Assembly (NCBI RefSeq): GCF_000220395.1
Contig: NW_004086434.1
Span: 1-64,000 of the forward strand
DNA: 64,000 bases
Origin: Ichthyophthirius multifiliis
Taxonomy: Eukaryota > Ciliophora > Oligohymenophorea > Hymenostomatida
Direction: 5' to 3'
Shown here: positions 55,869 to 64,000 of the stretch, piece after piece
Position numbering within the stretch: the first letter of the stretch is position 1
How the letters are laid out: each line of letters opens with the position of its first letter
Translations under genes and position numbers: made by a program
The notes under the pieces: generated by a model
Seen by the model: the letters and a program-made list of their open reading frames with translations, nothing else
What the model was told of the DNA's origin: nothing
The model's database searches: none

Positions 55869-56325
55869 TTTTTTTTGATTTTTGCTTATTTTCTTTAAGT
55901 ATTTATGTAAAATATTATTATTTTTTTAATTTTTAAATTAAATATTTTGTTTGAAATTATTATTAAAATTTTATTATTATTTTTAATAAAGAAAAAAGTA
56001 TTAAAATTCACAAAAAAATATTAAAAAAAAATGTTAATAATTAACAAAAATCATCTAAAATATTGATAAAAATTATAATTTTAATAAGTTATAATTTTTA
56101 TTTCAGTTTTATTTTAAAATATATATTAAATGCCTATTAAATTTTAATATAAATTTTCAATTAGTATTTTTAAGATCTAATATAGATAGACTAATTTGAA
56201 AAATTTCAACTTAAGAAATACATATATATTTCTTATAATTTTTTTTACAATTTTTTTTATTTTTAAAAAAAATCTTTATAAAAGGTAAAACAAAATAATT
56301 CAATAAATAAATACCAAAAAAAAAA
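55869..56325. promoter_or_regulatory. divergent intergenic region (457 bp)
   Basis: This lies between the start of the NudE-like gene (minus) and the start of the DDX41-like gene (plus). It is AT-rich with no coding frame and presumably contains both promoters. Confidence 0.4.
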
Positions 56326-58516
56326 ATGCAATTATAATAATAATAATAATAATAATCGTAACTTTCTAAAGTTACATTAAAGGATTTATAATAATAAAAT
56401 AAAAAATCTTTATTAGAAACAGCACAAGAGATTAAATAAGGTTAACATAGTAATAATTAGAAAGGTATTTTTAAAAAACAATAAAAATTGATCAAAAAAT
56501 ATTTTTAAATATTTATAAATCCATAGATTAGAAAAAAAATGTTGAAGAAAATAAAGAATAAGAAATAGATAATTTGAATTTTATGACAGTAGTAAAAAAC
56601 ACAGCTTTGAGTGGTTTAATAGAAAAAAAGATTAAATAAAAAAATAGTAAAGCCAACGTAAAATTAAATTTTGCATATTTTATTTAAATAATTTTTTTTT
56701 ATTTTAAATAATACAAATAAATTAAAAGTTGGAGAATTCCTTCTGAATTTCTTAATTAAAGCGAATACGAATCTTAAAAAATACTTCGAAAATATAAAAT
56801 TATGTTCGAAGGAATTAATGTTCCTCCTCCAATTTAAACTTTTGAAGTACATAATTTATTATATATATTACTATTTTTTTAATTAAAAATATAAAAAAAG
56901 TAAATGAAACTTCCATCAAAAATATTATCAATTTTAAAAGATAAAAAAATTAAAAAGCCAACTCCTATATAGATAGTAGGTTTACCAACAGTGTATAAAA
57001 ATATATACATATATATGTATTAATTTTTATATTTTTTTTTTTTAAAAAAAAGATTATTAGCAAGAGATATGATAGGTATTGCACCTACAGGCTAAGGAAA
57101 AACATTAGTATTTTTACTTCCAGCTTTAATAATGGCAATAGAATAAGAATTGAACATGCCAATAATGAGAAATGAAGGTCCATTAGCATTAATAATATTA
57201 CCTTCAGTAAATTAATAAAAATAATTAAATAAAAAAAAAAAATATTAAGCACGAATTAGCAATATAAACATATGAATTTGCCTTATATTATTCTAAAAAA
57301 TTAAATGAAGCCGGCTATCCTGAACTTCGAGTATTATTAAGTATAGGAGGAATGGATATGAATTAATAAATTTAAGAAGCTCGACATGGAATTCATTTTG
57401 TAAAAAAAAAAAAAAAAAAAACTAAAAAAAAAAAAAATTAGCTTATCGGAACTCCAGGTAGAATGTCTGATATGGTAGATAAAGGAAAATTTAACATGAA
57501 TATTTGCAGATTTGTAGTTTTGGATGAGGCTGATAGACTTCTAGATATGATTTTTGAGAAAGAAGTAAGAAATTTGATTGAACATATACCCGTAATAATA
57601 TATATATATTTTAATTTTTATATTAATTTAATTAAGATATATAGGGCGCAAGATAAACTCTTTTGTTTTCGTCTACAATGCCCAAAAAAGTATAAGATTT
57701 TGCGAAATAAGCATTAATTAATCCCATAATAATAAATGTAGGAAGAGCTGGTTCTGTGAATTATAATGTAATATAAGAAGTAGAGTATGTAAAGCAAGAA
57801 GAAAAGCTTTAACATTTAATTAAATGTTTACAAAAAACAGCTCCCCCAGTTCTTATTTTTTGTGATAAAGTTTAAGATGTAGACGATATTCATGAATATT
57901 TTTTATTAAAAGGAATAGATGTTACAGCCCTACATGGACAAAAAAGTATTTATTTAAAAAAATAAAAAATAAAAACATTAAAATAATAAATATTGTATAT
58001 AGAATAAGAAGAAAGAACTAAAGCTATGAAAGATTTTTAAACAGGAAAAAAAGACGTTCTTATTGCTACTGATATAGGTGCTAAAGGACTTGATTTTCCA
58101 AATGTTTAACATGTTATTAATTTTGATATGCCTAAAGATGTATTGATATATTTATTTTTATTTTTTAATTATAACAAAAAAATAAGATTGAAAGCTATGT
58201 ACATAGAATAGGTAGAACTGGAAGATTAGGAAAAACAGGAAGATCTACTACTTTTGTGAATAAATTATAAGATGAGAATATTTTAAGTGATTTAAAAATG
58301 CTTCTTATTGAAGCTAAACAAGCAATTCCACAATTTCTTAATCATTTAGCATAGGATACTTTCACTGGAGGATGTAGTTATTGTAGTGGATTAGGACATA
58401 CTATACATAATTGTAATAAATTAGAATTATAAAAAATGAAAGCATTAACAGCTTCAGCAGCTTAAAATTTAAAAGAAGAAATAAAAGCTTATTTACCTGA
58501 AAAAAAATAATAATGA
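56326..58516 (+). CDS. DEAD-box RNA helicase, DDX41-like
   Basis: The gene starts MQL followed by a Gln run (TAA repeats). A DDX41-type N-terminal region follows ([31 protein letters not shown]), then the Q motif KKPTPIQIVGLPTV. The helicase core has motif I APTGQGKT (Gln encoded by TAA), [50 protein letters not shown] and HRIGRTGR. The C-terminal zinc knuckle [16 protein letters not shown] is the DDX41 hallmark. DDX41 acts in splicing-linked RNA metabolism. About nine short introns are present, including 56465-56526, one ending at about 56939, 57209-57251, and the poly(A) intron 57400-57441. The junction just upstream of SWRIPSEF is not resolved. Two core motifs differ from consensus (PSHELA for PSRELA; DMIFE for DMGFE). 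Confidence 0.9.
57400..57441 (+). other. poly(A) intron in the DDX41-like gene
   Basis: This 42-nt GT-AG intron consists of GT, 20 A, CT, 14 A and TTAG. Its removal joins HGIHF to LIGTPGR exactly in phase, which conserved helicase sequence requires. The single ACTAA may serve as branch site. Confidence 0.85.
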
Positions 58517-59475
58517 TGATTTAGTTTTTTTTATTTTTTTTTTAAAAAAATTAATATTTTAAACAAAATAAGCGTATAGTTATTAAGAAAAATAAATAAA
58601 TAATATAAATATATATTTTAATAAAAATATATAATAATATATATGTATTTAATTTTTTATCTTTTTAATTTTTTTAATAATTTAATTAAAAAAAATCATT
58701 TATAAATAAATTTATGAAATTAATAGTTATATCATTTGTTAATTCTATTATAATATTTAAAAATAATAAATATTAAAATTATAAATAATTAAAAAATTCA
58801 AATATTAAATAAGTAATTAAAGCCAAAATTTGTTTGCTAAAGGGTATCTACTACTAATTAATATATATTATAGTTTCTCAAAATAATAGAAAAAAGTAAA
58901 AAAAATTTTTTTTAATATTACTTAATTTAATATTATTATATATTTTATTCAACTTTATTATAATTGAAAATTATTATTACATTCTTTTACATATTTTTTT
59001 TTATATTATTCTCAATTTTTTTTTATATTATTCTCAATTTTTTCTTATTTTTTAACTTTTATTAATTTTTTATAATAAAAAAGTTGAAAATATAAATTAT
59101 AAGTAAAAATTTAAACAAATACTAAATTTTATTTAACAAAAAATATTTAAGAATAATTAAATTGACAATAATAACTTGTTTTTTTTATAATATAATATTT
59201 ATTTTTTTAATAATTATTTTAAATTATTATTATTATATAAAATATATTATAAATTTTAATTTATTATATATTTTATTAAGTTTCATAAAATAAATCACGA
59301 CCTTAAATTATTTAAATCTTTTTATACAATAATATTTAATATTCATATATTTTTTTATATTTTTCTATTTTTTAATTTATAAAAAATAAAATTTAAATAT
59401 TTTTTTTTAATTTAAATAACAATTTATACACATATATTATATATTTATATTAACTAATAAATAAAAATACATAAA
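58517..59475. other. AT-rich spacer with a short tandem repeat
   Basis: No coding frame was seen. Two tandem copies of a 21-22-bp unit ending TATATTATTCTCAA lie near 58991-59041. It is upstream of the second SHIPPO gene. Confidence 0.5.
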
Positions 59476-61674
59476 ATGGTTAGTGCTTGGTCAATCGGTT
59501 TAGCAAAAAGAGGTAATAATTTTGAAAACAATATATAAAAATAGTTATATATTTCAATAACAATAATTTAATTAATTAAAATAAAAAAGGTAACTTAAAC
59601 GGCTCCTAATTTGTTCCTGTATATATGTTTATTAATTTATTTTTGAAATATTAATTTTTAAAAAGGGTCCAGGAGCATATACAGTAGAAAAGAAATAGAA
59701 AGTAATTCCTCCTAATTGGAAGTTAATATTATTATATTAAATAATACTATATAAAAATATAATTATAAAATTTCTAGATTTGGCACATCGAATAGATCTG
59801 GTTTTAGGGCAACTTAAAATCCTGGTCCTGGATCGTAAAAATTCAAATAATATATTTATTTTATAATTAAAAAAAAAAAAAAAAATTGATAATATAGATA
59901 CTTGATTTCTTCAAAAGTATTTAAAAAAAAAATATTTATATTTTTTATGAATATATTTATCTTAAAATTATAAATAGAATATAGGAGCAAAATTTTCAAT
60001 AGGTAGAGAATAAAGAGCTGAAAAATCTACTTTTGGTAAATTAAATTATTTTAAAAATAAAATAACAATATAAAAAAAGTACCTGGTCCAGGAACTTATA
60101 ATCCAAATAAAAGTAGTTGTCAAAGCCCTCCTTAATATAGTATGGGAATGAAATATAACCATTTAGATGGTAGGTTTTAACCTGGACCCGGAGCATATAA
60201 TCATAAATCAACAGTTTTAGGAGTACCTTCAATGAAGTTAAATTTAAAAAATAAAATAAGCAAAAAAAAAATACTTTTTAATAATAAAAGATTTCCTAAA
60301 TCACAAAGAGGAACTCTTAATTAATCAACTAATAATCTTGGACCAGGACCAGGAAGTAAATTTAAAATTGATTTAATATTATTATTTTTAAAATAAAAAA
60401 AAAGATTATACAAATGTAAGACCTTAATCAGCATCACCACTTTATGGTATTTAAAAATAAAAATTCAGAAATAAATAAAAATAAAATTTATTCTTCCTTT
60501 AAAATAAAATTATTTATTTTTAATATTCATAATTTAGGTTTCGGCACTAGTTAAAGAAACGGACTTTATTAATCAAAATATACTCCAGGACGTATATATT
60601 TAAAAATATAAAATTGATTGAAAAAATAAATAAAAGCTGGACAATATGAACTAAAGTCAGCTATTGATTTAAATAAGGGAGTAACAATGATCTCAAGAAG
60701 AGGAAACATTGCTTAAAATGAAGCAGCTAAAGTTCCAGGACCTGGAACCTATAATCCTTAAAATAAAAATAAATTAAAATAGCCAGCATTTAAGTAATAT
60801 TAATATTATTAAAAAAAAAAATATGTATATACTTAAATATAAAAATTTTAGGATAGGAACTTAAACAAGGGACTCAATTGATTAATAATTTGGTAAAACG
60901 CCAGGACCAGGAGCGTAGAATAATATTTTTATTTTTCTTTTTACAAAAAAATTGAATTAATATTAAATAGCTATTCTCCAAGAATTGAGGCAAATAGAAT
61001 TTCTTCACCTCATTATGGATTAGGAACTGATACTAGAAAACCTCTTAATTAATGCTAGGAAAATCCTGGACCTGGATCATATGAAGTTCGCCCAAAAACA
61101 GCTGAAGGCCCAAAAGTATTTTTATAAACTTATTTTTTTAAATTCCATTTATATATTTAATATAAAAAAATATAATAGCTTTCTTTTAAAGGAGTTTAAG
61201 GTATAGATGCTATTGAAAGAGAAAAATAAAAAGTTCCAGGACCAGGATCTTATTAACCAACTGACTATTTCGTGAAGGAAAGACCTGGATCAGCAAAGTG
61301 ATTTTTTTATTTAAATATTTTTTATTTTTTATTTTTTATTTTTTAAGAATCGGTACTTCCCTTAGACCTTAACTATATTAATCAAAAGATAGCCCAGGAC
61401 CTGGATATTATAATTTTAAAGGCCTACCTTATGGTATTTACTTTTTAATAAAAATATTAAAATCAAAATAGGACCTAAATGGGGATTCGGATCAGGTTAA
61501 AGAGATTTATAAAGAGGAAATGATGAACCAGGTTTTTAAATAAATATGTTTTTTATTTAAATTTTAAATAAAAAAATAATAATAAAAGGACCTGGAAGTT
61601 ATAATATTCCAAATACTGTTGGTGATGTTCCAAAATTTATGATGAATAGTAATCCAAGATCATATATGCCTTGA
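59476..61674 (+). CDS. SHIPPO/STPGR (PGPGxY-repeat) protein, copy 2
   Basis: The gene starts MVSAWSIGLAKR and ends GSYNIPNTVGDVPKFMM...SYMP-TGA (61672-61674). About ten sperm-tail PG-rich repeats occur: GPGAYTVEKKQK, NPGPGSQKF, VPGPGTYNPNK, QPGPGAYNHK, LGPGPGSK, TPGPGAQ, NPGPGSYEVRPK, VPGPGSYQPTD, SPGPGYYNF and the last GPGSYNI. Between them recur FGTSxR or IGTxxR-type elements (IGTQTRDS, LGTDTRKPLNQ, IGTSLRPQLYQSK), as in ODF3/CIMAP-type axonemal proteins. Roughly a dozen introns of 35-90 nt interrupt the gene, often near the repeat boundaries; not every boundary was fixed. A doublet-microtubule or axonemal location is inferred from the family. The shared MVSAWSI start and similar C-terminus mark it as a paralog of the gene at 5176-6911. 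Confidence 0.87.
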
Positions 61675-62111
61675 AAATAATAGAGAAAAATAATATAATA
61701 TTTTTTTTAAAAAAAATATAATAAGTATTATTTATAAACATACATTTTTATAAATTATTAATATTTATTATAAATTGTTTTTTATATTTTTTTATTTTAA
61801 TTATATTTTTTTTTATTATTAATGTAATTATATATTATTTTACTTAACTTAGAATATATATAATTTATTTATATTTTTTTAAATAATATAAAATATTTTT
61901 TATAAATAAAATATATATTATAAAGAAAAAAAATTTAAAATTTATAATATTTTTATATTGATTAAATAATTATTTATATTTTAATTTTATTTTTATATAA
62001 ATTATTTTTTTGAAAAATAAATTTAATTATTAAAGAAATAAAATATTGATGGTAAAAAAAAATAGCATATAAACCATATAAAAATATTAATTATAATAAT
62101 AAATAATATTC
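61675..62111. other. AT-rich spacer between convergent genes
   Basis: 437 bp without a coding frame. Confidence 0.5.
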
Positions 62112-63045
62112 TCAAACATTACATTTAGATTCAAAACCTGACATGCTTTAGCTTAATTTAATAGAAATTTCTACAATCTTAGAAGCGTGTAATTAGTTTT
62201 ATAAAAAATCCTAGCTTAGCTAAATCATACTTTAATTTAATTAATCACAATTTAAATTAGAGTCGTTCTATTTTCTTAACTTTTTGGTAGTATCTTCATC
62301 AGCACAATCTTCATAAAACATCGGATAGCCAGCTCCTCTTCCATAAGTAGCAATTGGTTTTTAGCAAGAAACTCCAATATCTGTGTATCCTTCAGGACAA
62401 TCAGGTGAGCAAATACAGCAACCAACAGGATGGAAACCAGGTTTGCATTTAGGATATATTAGAAGCCCACTCTTTTTTTATATTAATTATATATATATAA
62501 AAAAATAAAAATAAAAATACTTTTTCACAACCATATTAAGAATTATCTTTTTCACATCTTTATAATGCATTATTTAGATTGAATGAATCTCCGAATTTCC
62601 AAGCATAACCAGCCCCACGTCCATAAGGAGCTGCTTTTGCGCAAAAAAGTCCTTAGTCAGTAAATCCTTGAGGGCATAATTATGCACATAAACAACATCC
62701 TACATTATATTGACCTTCAGGACATTTAGGATAGGCAATAGCTCCGTAAGGTTCACATTTTTTTTATTCTGCTTCTTCACATCTTTTTAATGCATCAGTT
62801 AAGCAATTAGCATTTGAGCATTCTTTCATTAAAGGCTAGAGGCGGCCTGCTACTTTTCCGATATCGGTTATTATGCTTGAGACTTATTTAGACATACAAG
62901 AGGTTATTAATTTTGTTATATCTTCGACAGCGTTACCTATTTCGCCGACACAACGTAAAATGTTGCCTTGGAGAGGTTGAGGAGGGGTAAAAGTTAATGC
63001 AAAAGTAAGGAAAAGGGATATTAATATAAGTTTATTTATAATCAT
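62112..63045 (-). CDS. secreted Cys-rich protein with two CP-G-GRGAGY modules, 294 aa
   Basis: Exons 63045-62521 and 62471-62112 are joined by a 49-nt intron in phase. The start MIINKLILISLFLTFALTF is a clear signal peptide. A four-Cys helical N-terminal part follows. Then come two copies of a module, YPKCPEGQYNVGCCLCAQLC-P-GFTDQGLFCAKAAPYGRGAGY and YPKCKPGFHPVGCCICSPDC-PEGYTDIGVSCQKPIATYGRGAGY (split here by hyphens), separated by a CEKDNSQYGCEK spacer. Each has about seven Cys, likely disulfide-bonded outside the cell. I have the impression of similar GRGAGYP modules in other ciliate and protist secreted proteins, but I cannot name a function. A polar C-terminal tail of about 55 residues ends ...ESKCNV. 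GC content is visibly higher than in neighbouring genes. Confidence 0.82.
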
Positions 63046-63790
63046 TTTTTATGCTTTTTTTTTTTTAATTTTTTTTTTAAATTATTATTATTATTAAGAT
63101 ATTTAAATATATTTTTCTTTGTATTTATGGTCAAATTTAAATTGATGATATCTATATTTCTTTTATATATGGTTTTAATTATTTTATTTTTTTTCCTTAT
63201 TATATTATATTATATTTAAAACAATTGTTTATAATTAATTTTTTATTAAATAAAATATTTTTGATAAATTTAAATACGTTAGATAGGAAATTTACAAACC
63301 ATATTTGTTGAATTTATATTAAAATTATTTTAATTGATTTATAAAAACATAAATATATTTAATTTTATAAAATTATTAATGTTTTAAAATATTTTCTATT
63401 TTTATTTATAAAATATAATTAATATGTATTTTTTTAATTATTTATTATTATTTCTTTATCGAATAATTTATTTTAATTTTAATTTTATTATTATGTATTA
63501 TATTTTTTATCTATATTATATTATATTATCTTTATTATTCATAATATTATTATATTTATTTAATATAATCTATAAATTTTATATATATTTTTTTATTTTT
63601 CTAAAAATATTTATTTATTTATTAAATTATTGTTTTTAATATTTCTTTTATTATTATTTTTCTAATAAAATAAAAAATCAAAAAATAGAATGTTATTTAT
63701 ATTTAAAAATATACCGATAATTAATTTAAAATTATTAACTTAATTAAATTAGAATATTAAAAAACAATAACGATTTATAATTTAAATAAA
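63046..63790. other. AT-rich spacer between divergent genes
   Basis: This lies between the start of the secreted Cys-rich gene and the start of the chromodomain gene. The plus-strand frame at 63424-63639 is only Tyr/Leu/Ile codons from AT sequence and is not supported as a gene. Confidence 0.5.
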
Positions 63791-64000
63791 ATGTCATTAA
63801 GATATTCCTTAAACAATTAATATTAATCTACTAAACAAAGCAGAGAAAAATGTGAAGACTAAAATAATTAATAATATTCGGTTGAAAAAATACTTGACTC
63901 TCGTATAAACCCTGAAACTAAAAAATATGAATATTTAATAAAATGGGAATGTAAATATTTTATTTTTTTATTAAATAATAAAAAATAAGATTATGGAATT
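63791..64000 (+). CDS. chromodomain protein, 5' part only
   Basis: ATG at 63791 begins MSLRYSLNNQYQSTKQSREK and leads into the start of a chromodomain: YSVEKILDSRINPETKKYEY followed by LIKWE. That matches the first three strands of HP1-type chromodomains, including the aromatic Tyr and Trp that cage methyl-lysine. A GT directly after the WE codons (63953) and an AG near 63990 suggest an intron before the rest; the window ends there. The family (HP1-like, or a larger chromo protein) cannot be decided from this piece. Confidence 0.75.

Noticed and set aside
56664-56852. Minus-strand 62-aa frame
   Set aside because: Antisense to the SWRIPSEF...NVPPPIQTFE part of the DDX41-like gene.
63424-63639. 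Plus-strand 71-aa Tyr/Leu/Ile frame
   Set aside because: Composition is that of random AT sequence; no charged or polar codons and no link to flanking exons.

Overview
This window looks like macronuclear DNA of a ciliate that reads TAA and TAG as glutamine and uses TGA as its only stop. Its extreme A+T content, short GT-AG introns (about 29-250 nt, mostly 40-100) and Asn/Gln/Lys-rich proteins fit a hymenostome of the Ichthyophthirius/Tetrahymena type. The species is an inference; the code is seen directly. TAA lies inside conserved catalytic motifs, for example the Walker A glutamine of a DDX41-like helicase. Conventional stop-to-stop reading therefore destroys almost every gene, so the genes below were read with the ciliate code and checked for exon phase. 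I saw no telomere repeat, rRNA, tRNA, CRISPR array or transposon.

Layout. 0-15.9 kb: two unknown proteins, a coiled-coil protein, a PGPG-repeat (SHIPPO/STPGR) axonemal protein, a copine, a TPR protein and an Asn/Gln-rich coiled-coil protein. 17.9-23.6 kb: a CHD/Mi-2-like remodeler (PHD, chromo, SNF2) converging on an ING-like PHD protein. 26.2-33.1 kb: thioredoxin, an unknown helical protein, a long PP2C phosphatase and a tristetraprolin-type CCCH protein. 34.4-44.3 kb: a TBC-rhodanese protein (TBC1D23-like), an NFRKB/INO80-type protein, a Mis18/Yippee-like protein and an Aurora-like kinase. 45-48.7 kb: a HECT ubiquitin ligase. 50.4-58.5 kb: an RRP46-like exosome subunit, an EFHC/Rib72-like DM10 protein, a NudE-like coiled coil and DDX41. 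59.5-64 kb: a second SHIPPO protein, a secreted Cys-rich protein, and the start of a chromodomain gene cut by the window edge.

Two functional themes recur. One is cilium structure: two SHIPPO paralogs and Rib72-like, possibly NudE-like. The other is chromatin and chromosome biology: CHD, ING, NFRKB, Mis18-like, Aurora and a chromodomain protein. Many neighbours are divergent or convergent with gaps of about 175-460 bp. There is no sign of operons.

Several genes carry single-base frame breaks at or beside short runs of A or T. Adding one base to the run restores the conserved reading frame, so they are probably sequencing undercalls. Exon boundaries were derived by hand from phase and GT-AG signals. 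Those stated exactly were phase-checked; others are marked approximate.
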